A stretch of 64,000 nucleotides of DNA, from contig NZ_LR734808.1 of NCBI RefSeq assembly GCF_902506655.1, forward strand, positions 248,001-312,000. The letters run 5' to 3'. The DNA comes from Marinoscillum sp. 108. Lineage in GTDB: Bacteria > Bacteroidota > Bacteroidia > Cytophagales > Cyclobacteriaceae. The position numbers were made by a program, and so were the translations under genes. The notes beneath the pieces are model-generated. The model had not been told where the DNA came from, ran no database searches, and saw nothing but the letters and a program-made list of their open reading frames with translations. How positions within the stretch are numbered: position 1 is the stretch's first letter; each line of letters opens with the position of its first letter. This document shows positions 1 to 8,362 of this stretch, piece by piece.

Positions 1-1
1 T

Positions 2-136
2 AAGGGTTACGGTCAGGAGAAGTACCGAGAGCACTATGCCTGCTACAATGAGATACTCCACTCGATAGTTAGGGTTTTGTCACGGCATGCAAGTTATGAC
101 AAAAGTGACCATAAAGCCAATGCGAAAATGTCCTGA
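2..136 (+). CDS. C-terminal end of an unidentified protein (cut by window edge)
   Basis: An open frame enters from the left edge and ends at a TGA at 134-136, leaving 44 codons rich in Lys, His, Tyr and Arg. No start codon is visible. The fragment is basic and could be the tail of a transposase or another DNA-binding protein, but I recognise no motif and make no assignment. An inverted repeat, TCCTGAG (131-137) and CTCAGGA (175-181), overlaps and follows the stop and might be a weak hairpin or an element end. Confidence 0.35.
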   Translation, partial: KGYGQEKYREHYACYNEILHSIVRVLSRHASYDKSDHKANAKMS

Positions 137-182
137 GCTTGAACTTCAGACCCGGAAGCTTACACGGATATGACCTCAGGAT

Positions 183-731
183 TTACAGTATTCTTATGCC
201 AAAAAACTGATCGGAAAGGATCAAAATCGAGCTGAAAGTCATCACGATTAAAGTAGTGGCAAGCTGGAATTTCCAACCCAGGTGATGTTTTTTTGAGATT
301 TTATAGACCAGAAAAAAGAGAATCCCGGTTATGATGATAGGTAGTGTGAACGTTCCTATTCCGAGGAAGGCACTGATTCGGCCCTCGTCGTTGGGGTTGA
401 TGAAATTCATGATCCCAGCCATCAGGCGCATATAAAAGGCAGTGAATAAAAATGGATACAGGTTTTTGTTCCAATTATCAGATTTGAGCACTACGAAGAT
501 GGTCAGTGCTTGTATCAAGGTGATGAGTGGACCGGAAGCTGAAATGAGTGTTTTTTGCCAATCTGTTACGCTTTTGCCATCTATAGGAGACGTTCCATTT
601 AGTCTCATGATGGTTTCGTGACCGAAGGACTCGCTGGTTAGCCAATGTGCAAATTCATGAAGTATCCAGGTGAAAATAACAGCGATCAGTGTAGCCATAA
701 CATAGGCAACTGAAACTTTTTTATTGGCCAT
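183..731 (-). CDS. Integral membrane protein with HEFAH zinc-protease-like motif
   Basis: About 182 residues with four or five hydrophobic segments. The first segment ends in HEFAHW, an HExxH motif inside a membrane helix, as in site-2-protease/M50-like membrane metallopeptidases; an Asn-Pro-Asn-Asp segment in the middle could supply a third ligand. The start is placed at the ATG at 731 (MANKK), because residues upstream of it in the same frame look non-coding and the membrane segment then lies at the N-terminus. It stands alone between the unknown fragment on the left and the ABC-F gene. The family is short for an S2P, so it may be a non-proteolytic relative. Substrate and role are unknown. 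Confidence 0.6.
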   Translation of the reverse strand: MANKKVSVAYVMATLIAVIFTWILHEFAHWLTSESFGHETIMRLNGTSPIDGKSVTDWQKTLISASGPLITLIQALTIFVVLKSDNWNKNLYPFLFTAFYMRLMAGIMNFINPNDEGRISAFLGIGTFTLPIIITGILFFLVYKISKKHHLGWKFQLATTLIVMTFSSILILSDQFFGIRIL

Positions 732-815
732 TTTTTTTACTCTAAGTCTAAGGGTTGAAGATATAGATAGTATCTCGCAATCCAAACACCTACTGATGCC
801 AAACCTCGATTGTTA

Positions 816-2402
816 TCACAGATGTATTGTTCTCTCCACATTGATTTGGGTTAAGAAACTTTCATCATGAGACACTACGATCAGTGTCCCCTGATACACA
901 TTGATGGCAGCCGTTAATATTTCTATGTTTTGAATGTCCAGGTTGTTGGTGGGCTCATCCAGGATGATGAGATCTGGTGACTGACTGTTGATGGTCATGC
1001 AGCAAAGCATCAGTCGCATGCGTTCTCCCCCGCTCAGCGCCATGCACGGGTTGTCCCAGTCTTCACGGGTGAACAGAAACCTGTTGAGTCTGATCTTAAT
1101 TTCGTGCTCCAGTAGGGCCGAGGTGTTTGATTGCTGAGCCTGCTCGTACACACTCAGCGCATTGTCTATCAGCGAGTAGTCCTGATCAATGTAGACAGAA
1201 TGATTTCTAGCTATTCGGATTGTTCCCTGCTGCGGGGCCAGCCATCCCAAAATGAGTTTGATTAAAGTGGTTTTCCCTGAGCCATTGGCACCTTTCAGTG
1301 CTATTCGTTCACCGCTGGTGATCTGAATGCTCAGACTTTCATTCCAAAGCCATTGAGTTTGGTAACTGAAATTGATGTTTTCAGCCGTGAGTAAGACTTT
1401 TCCAATGTGAAGGGCCGAATCATTCAACCCGAATTTCATCTGACCAATGTCAAACTGCTGCGAGCGCAATTCATGGAGTTGCTCAGCTATTCCACCAATT
1501 TTTTCTGCGTGGATACTCTTTGCCTTGGAAGTACTTTTCTCCGCATTATTTTTCATGGTATTCATCATGATGCGGGCAACTCCTGCTTTTTCCTGTTTCT
1601 TTTTTCCTCTGGCATCAGATTTCTCCTTGCGTTCCAGGGTTTCGCGCTCTTTCTCTTTGGCTTTGCGCAATGCCTTTTCTTTCCCGTGAATGTCCTGATC
1701 GAGGGCATCACGTTCTATCTGTTTTTGCTTGGCATAGAAGTCATAATTTCCACCATAGACCATTATTCCACGTGCGTTGAGCTCGTAGGTAGCATCCAAA
1801 AGGTTCAATAACGTCCGGTCGTGACTCACCACCACCAGCGTGCAGTTAGTGGATTCAATGAATTCATAGAGCAATTTCCGCCCGGACATGTCCAGGTGAT
1901 TGCTGGGCTCATCCAGGAGCACGAGTTCTGGTTGATGAATGAAGATTCCGGCCAGCAGGACTTTGGTTTTTTGTCCACCACTTAAAGTCTCCATCTTTTG
2001 TGTCAAATCCAGGTGTGGAAGTTGCCAATGACTGAGGGCTTCCATACATCGTTCTTCCAGGGTCCAGTCGTCGGCAAGTTTTTCAAAATTGGAATCTGCG
2101 GTGTTGCCATTCAGAATTTCATGTAGGGCCTTGAGCTTTTCATCTACCCGCAAGGCTTCGGCAATGGTTAGATGATTGTACTGGCCAAAAATCTGTGGAA
2201 CATAGTAAGGAGGTGCTTCTGTTTTGAGCTGCCCTTCCGATGGCTCCAGTTCATGTGCGATGAGTTTCAGAAGGGTTGATTTTCCGGCGCCATTGTTACC
2301 GATTAAAGCTACTTTTTCCTGTCGGTTAACAGCAAGATGGATGCCATCAAATAGCAGATCATTGTTGGGGTGTAAATAGGAGATGTTTTGTAAGACAAGC
2401 AT
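816..2402 (-). CDS. ABC-F family ATPase (ribosome-associated)
   Basis: A 528-residue protein with two ABC ATPase domains on one chain and no membrane segment, the ABC-F layout. Walker A motifs are GNNGAGKST (near residue 36) and GANGSGKTT (near 373); signature motifs are LSGGQ and LSGGE; both Walker B motifs read LLDEPSNHLD or ILDEPTNNLD. Between them is a long, highly charged Lys/Glu/Arg linker (about residues 235-300), the P-site tRNA interaction motif region. ABC-F proteins bind the ribosomal E site and act in translation regulation or antibiotic protection. Which subtype this is cannot be told by eye. The 5' leader carries a hairpin plus T-run that could attenuate transcription. Confidence 0.88.
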   Translation of the reverse strand: MLVLQNISYLHPNNDLLFDGIHLAVNRQEKVALIGNNGAGKSTLLKLIAHELEPSEGQLKTEAPPYYVPQIFGQYNHLTIAEALRVDEKLKALHEILNGNTADSNFEKLADDWTLEERCMEALSHWQLPHLDLTQKMETLSGGQKTKVLLAGIFIHQPELVLLDEPSNHLDMSGRKLLYEFIESTNCTLVVVSHDRTLLNLLDATYELNARGIMVYGGNYDFYAKQKQIERDALDQDIHGKEKALRKAKEKERETLERKEKSDARGKKKQEKAGVARIMMNTMKNNAEKSTSKAKSIHAEKIGGIAEQLHELRSQQFDIGQMKFGLNDSALHIGKVLLTAENINFSYQTQWLWNESLSIQITSGERIALKGANGSGKTTLIKLILGWLAPQQGTIRIARNHSVYIDQDYSLIDNALSVYEQAQQSNTSALLEHEIKIRLNRFLFTREDWDNPCMALSGGERMRLMLCCMTINSQSPDLIILDEPTNNLDIQNIEILTAAINVYQGTLIVVSHDESFLTQINVERTIHL

Positions 2403-2423
2403 GATTTCTTTCGATAAAAAATG

Positions 2424-2458
2424 GAAAAATCAGCCCGGTGCCACTTGGTGACAGGCTG
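2424..2458 (-). terminator. Leader hairpin with T-run upstream of ABC-F gene (possible attenuator)
   Basis: On the minus strand CAGCCTG pairs with CGGGCTG (seven pairs including one G-U), with a further short inner stem, directly followed by ATTTTT and, after three bases, a second T-run. It lies about 22-56 nt upstream of the ABC-F start codon and downstream of the promoter at 2521-2528, so it would sit in the 5' untranslated leader. Confidence 0.5.
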
Positions 2459-2520
2459 TTTTACAGTTGAAAGAAATTAGTTAATCACACTATTAAGGTC
2501 CAGATTTAGGATTATGTGGG

Positions 2521-2528
2521 CAAAGATA
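2521..2528 (-). promoter_or_regulatory. Bacteroidota -7 element for the ABC-F gene
   Basis: TATCTTTG on the minus strand is an exact match to TAnnTTTG. Transcription would start near 2514, giving a leader of roughly 110 nt before the ABC-F start. No convincing -33 TTTG is seen. Confidence 0.5.
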
Positions 2529-2571
2529 AGAATGTTCTCTTGAATATTGATTTACAGAAATGAAATTAAGA

Positions 2572-3624
2572 TTATTCTACCGCAATTTGGTTTAGCTCAT
2601 TTCTTATTGATTCGATAAGGGTGACCGGATGTGAAGTGTAAAACGGTGCCCAATCAGGCTGTTTACTTAACTGCTGGTAGAGCAGAGAAAGTGCCAGGCC
2701 TTCATCTTGTGACCACCAGGTTTTCTGCCTTCTGGTGGCTTTGATGGCCATTTTCAGATCCACACTCCCTCCTTTACAGCGGGGATGTGTGAGCCAGCTC
2801 ACAATCATGTATTGTCCAGTGCCTTCCATGGTGAGAAAAATATCATCCAGCTCCACCAATGTGGAATCTAACGAACTCATGAACTTCTGGCGTTGGTCGT
2901 ACATGTCCAATGCCTGTCTTGATAATTTCAGTCTATCTGTGGTATTTCTGGCATTTGCCGCTTGATAAAAAAGCTCCACTTCCTTTTTGAAGGCACTCAC
3001 ATAGCTGGAGTCACCAGAAAAATACTCCTGAATGAGATCATCGCTGACCTCATATCGGAAGTTGCCATTTTGCTCCAGAAAGGAGACCCGTTCACCTAAT
3101 CCATTCATTTGCCTGGCGTGAGAAAATTCATGAAGAAATACACCTGTCAGCATTTTTTCTAACCCAACCTCCTCACTGTCTATACCAGCAGTTTTCCAGA
3201 AATCGGGTGCGGCCATCACGAAAAAGGGTGCCGAGCCGGGGGAAGAAGATGGGGCGGCAAAAGTCATAAGCTGGACAGGTACGCGCTGGCCATCGGGAAT
3301 GGTCAGGGTGTCATGGTGTTCCTGCATCCACCAATCCAACTTCGTCCCAAAAAAAGAGGGTCCATTAAATGATACTCCATCTGGAGCGCTTACCTGAGAG
3401 GTGGTGTAAACATACTTTTGATCGTAGAAAAGCATGGTGGGGGCGGCAGCCACTGGTAATTGGAGTACCTCTGTGGAGATGAGCTCCCAAGCAGATAGCC
3501 AGTCTTCAAGCCAGCTAATCGCCGGAGCGGCGGTGTCTGTTTCAGTGGTTTGAGGTCCTGCTTTCTTAGGGTTGCTGCAGGCCACCAGTGTGTGGATGGC
3601 TAGGAAAAGGATAATTACTCTCAT
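2572..3624 (-). CDS. Lipoprotein with HExxH zinc-binding motif, function unknown
   Basis: A 350-residue protein starting with a lipoprotein signal (hydrophobic stretch then LVAC-S, Cys at residue 16), so probably anchored in the outer membrane or periplasm. It contains HEFSHARQ near residue 165, an HExxH metallopeptidase-type motif, with further acidic residues downstream (EYFSGDSS) that could complete a metal site. The rest shows no domain I recognise. The gene is single, flanked by the ABC-F leader and the aguA gene, with the same orientation as both but well separated. Call it a putative exported metalloprotein; proteolytic activity is inference from the motif only. Confidence 0.6.
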   Translation of the reverse strand: MRVIILFLAIHTLVACSNPKKAGPQTTETDTAAPAISWLEDWLSAWELISTEVLQLPVAAAPTMLFYDQKYVYTTSQVSAPDGVSFNGPSFFGTKLDWWMQEHHDTLTIPDGQRVPVQLMTFAAPSSSPGSAPFFVMAAPDFWKTAGIDSEEVGLEKMLTGVFLHEFSHARQMNGLGERVSFLEQNGNFRYEVSDDLIQEYFSGDSSYVSAFKKEVELFYQAANARNTTDRLKLSRQALDMYDQRQKFMSSLDSTLVELDDIFLTMEGTGQYMIVSWLTHPRCKGGSVDLKMAIKATRRQKTWWSQDEGLALSLLYQQLSKQPDWAPFYTSHPVTLIESIRNELNQIAVE

Positions 3625-3762
3625 GGTCTTCTCGTTGGTAAAAGCAATTCACCTCCTGGTTTGGATGATGAATTTTCTGTTATACGCCCATGAAGGGTTG
3701 AAGGTCAAAAAAGGTGAAATACCCACCTGAAAAACTGACAAGCGGGTATTTACAGTGATTAG

Positions 3763-4803
3763 TTAAACCAAAGGCTCCTGCTGACTGAGGCAATGGAAGC
3801 TTCCTAGGCCCCAAACGATATCAGTGGAGTCTATGCCGATCACCTCCCGATCGGTAAAGACGGTCTTCAGAATTTCAAGCGCCAAAGGATCATTCTTCTG
3901 ATCGCGATAGGTGGGCACCACTACACAACTATTGGCAATGTAGAAGTTGGCGTAAGAGGCCGGCAAACGCTGATCTTCATAAACCACAGGTTTAGGCATG
4001 GGCAGTTCCACCACGTTGAGAGGGGAGCCATCCGGCATTTTGAAAGTTTTGAGTAGCTCCAGGTTTTCCTGAAGTGGTGCATGGTTCTCATCTGCCGTGT
4101 TGGGCTCTACCACAGTTACCACAGTGTTGTCATTGACAAACCGTGTGATATCGTCCACATGGCCATCGGTATCATCACCTACTATGCCGTCACCAATCCA
4201 CCAGATTTCGCGAGCCCCGTAGTAATCCTTCAGATAAGTCTCTATTTGGCTTTGATTCAGGTGGGGGTTTCTGTTTTTGTTGAGGAGACAAGCCGTAGTG
4301 GTGAGGATGATGCCCTGATTGTTAAAATCTACAGAGCCACCTTCCATGACAATGCCCGGGTTAAAAGTTTCGAGTCCCAGCTTTCCGGCTACCAATCCGG
4401 GAATTTGATTGTCCAGATCATAAGGAGGATATTTTTCACCCCAGGCATTGTACCCCCAGTTGATCACCGCTTTTTCACCTTCTTTGATGACGAAAGCCGG
4501 CCCATGATCACGACACCAGGCGTCATTGGTCGGATGGTGGTAGAAAGCGATGTTGCTCAGGTCAGCGCCCACCTCAGTGAGGTATGTACGCGCTTGTTTT
4601 TCCATTTTATCATTTGCCACATTGATGCACACCTGTTCGCCAGTGGCTACTGCTTTAATAAACTCACAGTAAGGCTGGTAGATCGTTTTGATCTTGCCGG
4701 GCCATGAGTTTTCGTTGTGCGGCCAGCTCAGCCAGGTAGCTCGGTGTGGGTACCACTCTGCAGGAAAGCGGAATCCCTGTTCGCGGGGAGTTGATGCCAT
4801 CAT
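3763..4803 (-). CDS. aguA: Agmatine deiminase
   Basis: Converts agmatine to N-carbamoylputrescine and ammonia in the cytoplasm, the first step of the agmatine route to putrescine. At 346 residues it has family-typical length and motifs: WPHNENSWPG near the N-terminus, CRDHGPAF, GGSVDFNN, DDTDGHVDD (substrate-binding acids and His), and the C-terminal GSFHCLSQQEP whose Cys (about residue 338) is the nucleophile of this guanidino-modifying fold. The start codon overlaps the stop of aguB (ATGATGA), so the two are translationally coupled, with aguB first. Arginine decarboxylase is not in the window. Confidence 0.95.
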   Translation of the reverse strand: MMASTPREQGFRFPAEWYPHRATWLSWPHNENSWPGKIKTIYQPYCEFIKAVATGEQVCINVANDKMEKQARTYLTEVGADLSNIAFYHHPTNDAWCRDHGPAFVIKEGEKAVINWGYNAWGEKYPPYDLDNQIPGLVAGKLGLETFNPGIVMEGGSVDFNNQGIILTTTACLLNKNRNPHLNQSQIETYLKDYYGAREIWWIGDGIVGDDTDGHVDDITRFVNDNTVVTVVEPNTADENHAPLQENLELLKTFKMPDGSPLNVVELPMPKPVVYEDQRLPASYANFYIANSCVVVPTYRDQKNDPLALEILKTVFTDREVIGIDSTDIVWGLGSFHCLSQQEPLV

Positions 4804-5675
4804 TCGTCTATAAATCGCTTTTCAATAGGAGAGTAAGCATCGATCCGGCGATCCCTCAGGAATGGCCAATGAATGCGATAGCTATCGGAGCGATTCATGT
4901 CTATGGGAACCACTTCTGTGACTTCTTCCAGATGTGGGGCTTTGTATTCGAGCCAGCCAAAGGCGTTGGTAACATAAGATCCACCCCAAAACTGCATGTC
5001 GCCCTCCACACCGGTGCGGTTTACCCCGATCACCGGGATGCCATTGGCCACCGCATGCGACTGCTGGATGGTCTGCCAGGCATTGTGCTGCTCCTGATTG
5101 GTGCGCTCATCCTGGCTGTTATGCCAGCCGATAGCCGTAGGGTAGAAGAGCATCTCGGCACCCATGAGCGCCGTGATTCGGGCGGCTTCCGGGTACCACT
5201 GGTCCCAGCAGATCAGTACGCCTATTTTAGCAAATTTGGTTTCAAACACCTTGAACCCCAGGTCGCCGGGGGTGAAATAGAATTTTTCAAAATAACCCGG
5301 ATCATCGGGAATGTGCATTTTCCTGTATTTGCCCAGATAAGTGCCATCTGCGTCTATGACGGCAGCTGTGTTGTGATAAAGGCCTTGTGCTCTTTTCTCA
5401 AAAAGAGAGGCTACAATGACCACCCCCAGGCGCTTGGCGAGGGCACAAAAGATATCCGTGGTGGGGCCAGGTATGGCTTCTGCCAGGTTGAAGTTGTCAT
5501 AGTCTTCCACATCGCAGAAATAGAGTGACCCGAACAGCTCCTGCAGGCACACGATCTGTGCTCCTTTGGCAGCCGCATCTTCTATTCCCTTGATGGCTTT
5601 TTGGAGATTTTGATCCCGATCTCCGCTACAGGCGTTTTGTACGAGCCCAATATTGACGATTCTTTCTTTTGGCAT
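4800..5675 (-). CDS. aguB: N-carbamoylputrescine amidase
   Basis: A 291-residue nitrilase-superfamily enzyme hydrolysing N-carbamoylputrescine to putrescine, CO2 and ammonia. The Glu-Lys-Cys triad is visible: Glu in CLQELFG, Lys in YRKMHIP, and the nucleophile Cys in LICWDQWYPEAAR. Conserved family segments such as GTYLGKYRK and TPGDLGF flank them. It is the first gene of a two-gene unit with aguA, which begins within its stop codon, and so the pair carries out the complete agmatine-to-putrescine conversion. Two-gene coupling makes the substrate assignment more secure than for a lone nitrilase. Confidence 0.94.
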   Translation of the reverse strand: MPKERIVNIGLVQNACSGDRDQNLQKAIKGIEDAAAKGAQIVCLQELFGSLYFCDVEDYDNFNLAEAIPGPTTDIFCALAKRLGVVIVASLFEKRAQGLYHNTAAVIDADGTYLGKYRKMHIPDDPGYFEKFYFTPGDLGFKVFETKFAKIGVLICWDQWYPEAARITALMGAEMLFYPTAIGWHNSQDERTNQEQHNAWQTIQQSHAVANGIPVIGVNRTGVEGDMQFWGGSYVTNAFGWLEYKAPHLEEVTEVVPIDMNRSDSYRIHWPFLRDRRIDAYSPIEKRFIDE

Positions 5676-5747
5676 ATTGAATGAACTGGTTAACCCGGGA
5701 CGAAGTTCGGAAAATTTGCTCGTGACAAAAAACGATCGCTTCCCTTT

Positions 5748-6293
5748 TCATTCATTGATAACCTCCAGTGTCCATTTTTTTTGCAAAGAAAATTTTCTTT
5801 TGAGACCACCCACCAGGTATCCTGTCACACCCATGCCCATGCCCACAGCCATCATGGCGTAGGCTGAGGATGGGGAAAGGTATTCTTGATAAGTGACGGC
5901 AAAAGGAAGGTAGATTAATCCGGCGGTAGCAGGTAGGGCTCCAGCGCCTGATATGAGTATACCCGCGGCTTTCACAGGCCAGGGCCTTTTCACCGAGGCG
6001 GTAATGAAAAGTATTTCATGAATTAATATCGTATCCTTTTCTATGATCAGAGTGCTGTCGCTGAGAATAACTGGGGAAACCTCCCGATACTTTTTTCCGG
6101 AAGAGAGGCCTATTTTCATTGACTTTGGGATCAATACCAGTCGTTGCTGCTTTCCATCGGTTCTGACCACAGCAAGTGATCTTGGTGTAGGTTCTTTTTT
6201 CTGGGCCGTTACCCACCAGGGAAAACAAAGTGCAGTAAAAAAGAGCAGTACGGGCAATTGATGCCTTTGAAAAATCGACGATACACGAGTCAT
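5748..6293 (-). CDS. Exported protein of unknown function
   Basis: 181 residues beginning with a signal peptide (hydrophobic core, cleavage likely after WVTA-Q). The mature part has a short beta-rich region (residues 35-95) and two hydrophobic segments with many Gly and Met residues (about 105-130 and 140-160), followed by a basic tail. It could be a periplasmic or envelope protein with C-terminal membrane insertion. It lies upstream of aguB in the same direction with a 70-base gap and may be independent. I do not recognise a family. Confidence 0.6.
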   Translation of the reverse strand: MTRVSSIFQRHQLPVLLFFTALCFPWWVTAQKKEPTPRSLAVVRTDGKQQRLVLIPKSMKIGLSSGKKYREVSPVILSDSTLIIEKDTILIHEILFITASVKRPWPVKAAGILISGAGALPATAGLIYLPFAVTYQEYLSPSSAYAMMAVGMGMGVTGYLVGGLKRKFSLQKKWTLEVINE

Positions 6294-6440
6294 AATGCAG
6301 TCGCTTAAAATTGCTCTAAGATAACGTTTAATTCATCTACAACCATGCTGAAGGGGTACGTTTTGTTCAGGATAGGGGCCCTTTTGGCTATGAATGACGG
6401 GCGATGATAACAGGTATCGGGTTGATTACCTAAACTTACC

Positions 6441-6452
6441 GTCAACGTTAAC
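6441..6452 (+). promoter_or_regulatory. Palindrome GTCAACGTTAAC before the GH43 gene
   Basis: A near-perfect palindrome centred on AACGTT, ending 16 bases before the GH43 start. A second AACGTT-centred site is at 6323-6328. A central CG in such a palindrome is typical of LacI/GalR-type operators, which often control glycosidase genes, but no such regulator is nearby. Confidence 0.3.
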
Positions 6453-6468
6453 GAGTAATTAAAAAATC

Positions 6469-7569
6469 ATGTTGAACAGTACTTTGAATTCTGCCATTTA
6501 TATCCTCGGAGGAACCCTTTTGGTGATGGGCTGTCAGCCGGTAAAGGAAAAGAATACCACCAGTGATGCTGCGCTTTCCGACACAACTGCTTTGCCAGTA
6601 GGTATTTCTGAGCCATTGGTTACCGACCTTTATACCGCTGACCCTTCGGCGCATGTATTTGATGGCAAAATCTACATTTACCCATCGCACGATATCGAAT
6701 CCGGAATTCCGGAAGACGACTTGGGAAGCCATTTTGATATGAAAGATTATCATGTGTACTCCATGGAGTCTGTGGATGGCCCTGTAATAGATAATGGTGT
6801 AGCGCTGGATATCAAGGATGTGCCCTGGGCTGGCAGGCAAATGTGGGCGCCGGATGCTGCCTCTAAGGATGGTAAGTATTATCTGTACTTTCCCGTGAAA
6901 GATAAGAATGATGTATTCGCGATTGGTGTTGCTGTGAGCGATACTCCTACAGGGCCATTTCAGGCAGAGCCTGCTCCAATTGAGGGTAGCTTTAGCATAG
7001 ATCCTGCGGTATTTCAGGATGAAGATGGGACCTTTTACATGTACTTTGGAGGAATCTGGGGTGGTCAGCTTCAAAAATGGCGCACAGGCACTTACGATCC
7101 TGAGGGGGAACTTCCCGGCAAGGATGAGCCTGCGCTATTGCCAAAGATTGCCAGGCTGGCTGATGATATGAAGAGCTTTGCGGAAGCCCCACGGGATGTG
7201 CAAATTCTGGATGCAGAGGGAAATCTGTTTTTAGAAGGCAATAATGAGCAAAGGTTTTTTGAAGCTGCCTGGGTACACAAGTATAACGGTAAGTATTACT
7301 TTTCCTACTCCACCGGAGATACCCACAATATTGCATATGCCATTGGAGATAATCCCTATGGGCCGTTCACCTATCAGGGTTTGGTGCTCAAGCCTGTGCT
7401 GGGCTGGACTAACCACCATTCTATCGTGGAGTTTCAGGGTAAGTGGTACCTTTTTTATCATGACAGTAGCCTTTCAGGGGGCCGTACTTTCCTGAGAAGC
7501 ATCAAAATGACCGAGCTTACTTACAATGAAGATGGTACCATCCAGACCATCGATGCCTACGTGCAGTGA
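6469..7569 (+). CDS. Glycoside hydrolase family 43 lipoprotein
   Basis: A 366-residue protein with a lipoprotein signal (LVMGC, Cys near residue 23) and a five-bladed propeller pattern typical of GH43 (beta-xylosidase, alpha-L-arabinofuranosidase and relatives). The three catalytic acids can be placed: Asp in TADPSAHVF (general base), Asp in SIDPAVFQDEDG (pKa modulator) and Glu in FFEAAWVHKYNG (general acid). YYLYFP, FYMYFGG and YYFSYS repeats are blade strands. It is alone on the plus strand among minus-strand genes and not in a polysaccharide-utilisation locus. Substrate cannot be decided between xylan- and arabinan-derived sugars. Confidence 0.88.
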   Translation: MLNSTLNSAIYILGGTLLVMGCQPVKEKNTTSDAALSDTTALPVGISEPLVTDLYTADPSAHVFDGKIYIYPSHDIESGIPEDDLGSHFDMKDYHVYSMESVDGPVIDNGVALDIKDVPWAGRQMWAPDAASKDGKYYLYFPVKDKNDVFAIGVAVSDTPTGPFQAEPAPIEGSFSIDPAVFQDEDGTFYMYFGGIWGGQLQKWRTGTYDPEGELPGKDEPALLPKIARLADDMKSFAEAPRDVQILDAEGNLFLEGNNEQRFFEAAWVHKYNGKYYFSYSTGDTHNIAYAIGDNPYGPFTYQGLVLKPVLGWTNHHSIVEFQGKWYLFYHDSSLSGGRTFLRSIKMTELTYNEDGTIQTIDAYVQ

Positions 7570-7627
7570 TGACATCAAGTGCTTTCCCTGAAGGATGGAT
7601 CTCTTCGGGGAAGCGCTTTATTGAGGG

Positions 7628-8362
7628 TCAAATCATCTTCCGACCCAACCGCAGGAATATAGGGAAGGTGATCTTTTGCTCTGTTCCCCAGAGAGGCTCA
7701 ATGGCCTTGTCCAGATCATCTACCGGATCAGATCCATTTTGATCAATGAATTTTTTCACTGCAGACCAGGTTCTGAGGTAGCCCAGAAAATGGGCTCTTG
7801 ACCAGGTGAATACACACTCGAAGGCTGGTGTGGCTATTTCTTTGAATGGAAATGGAATGGTCTGGTACTTTTCGTCGAGGTATTTCCGCTCCGGATCCCA
7901 GTAAGGTCCAATCACTTCATAGTAGAACTGGCGAATGATCGGGTCAATATCCGGAGAAACGGAGTGTAAGCCATACCCAATTACGGCAATGATACCGTTG
8001 GTTTTTAAAGTCCTGTTCGCCTCCAGATAGAAACGATCAAAGTCAAACCAGTGAATGGCCTGGCCTATGGTGATCAGGTCAAAATGCTGATCGGGAAAGG
8101 TCGTTTGCTCTGCAGGCTGGACGGAGTAGTGAATATTTGGGTGCGGGTATGCTTCGGACAGCTGAGCAGCGCTGATGTCGGTAGCTTGTACTTCCTTAAA
8201 GTGCCCCGTCAGGTGTCGGGCCACCTGACCATTGCCGGTTGCACAATCCCATGCACAGTTATGATGTGTCGCCTGAGTGCTGATGAATTCATACAGACTA
8301 TCAGGATAAGTCGGACGAAACATCGCATAGCGATCTGAACCGGATGAAAAAAGGTCTTTCAT
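7628..8362 (-). CDS. Class I SAM-dependent methyltransferase
   Basis: About 244 residues. Motif I is AWDCATGNGQVARHL, the SAM-binding glycine loop, followed by ATDISAAQL (motif II acidic end) and FDLITIGQAIHWFDFD (post-motif typical of the Methyltransf_11 group, often seen in trans-aconitate or ubiquinone/menaquinone-type relatives). The start is set at the ATG at 8362 because it overlaps the stop of the upstream DUF3703 gene as TGATG, a coupling arrangement; an ATG eight codons earlier would overlap that gene more deeply. Substrate unknown. Confidence 0.82.
   Translation of the reverse strand: MKDLFSSGSDRYAMFRPTYPDSLYEFISTQATHHNCAWDCATGNGQVARHLTGHFKEVQATDISAAQLSEAYPHPNIHYSVQPAEQTTFPDQHFDLITIGQAIHWFDFDRFYLEANRTLKTNGIIAVIGYGLHSVSPDIDPIIRQFYYEVIGPYWDPERKYLDEKYQTIPFPFKEIATPAFECVFTWSRAHFLGYLRTWSAVKKFIDQNGSDPVDDLDKAIEPLWGTEQKITFPIFLRLGRKMI

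Noticed and set aside
2-136. Transposase tail at the left edge
   Set aside because: The basic, His/Tyr-rich fragment could be one, but there is no DDE or other signature and no clear terminal inverted repeat, so no mobile element was called.
4081-4707. A 208-codon plus-strand frame opposite aguA
   Set aside because: Shadow of aguA with no independent support.
4746-5528. A 260-codon plus-strand open frame opposite aguB
   Set aside because: It mirrors a clear, family-typical aguB on the other strand; its translation has no recognisable motif and no promoter.
6448-7074. A 208-codon minus-strand frame opposite the GH43 gene
   Set aside because: Overlaps the GH43 signal peptide and catalytic motifs antisense; not protein-like.
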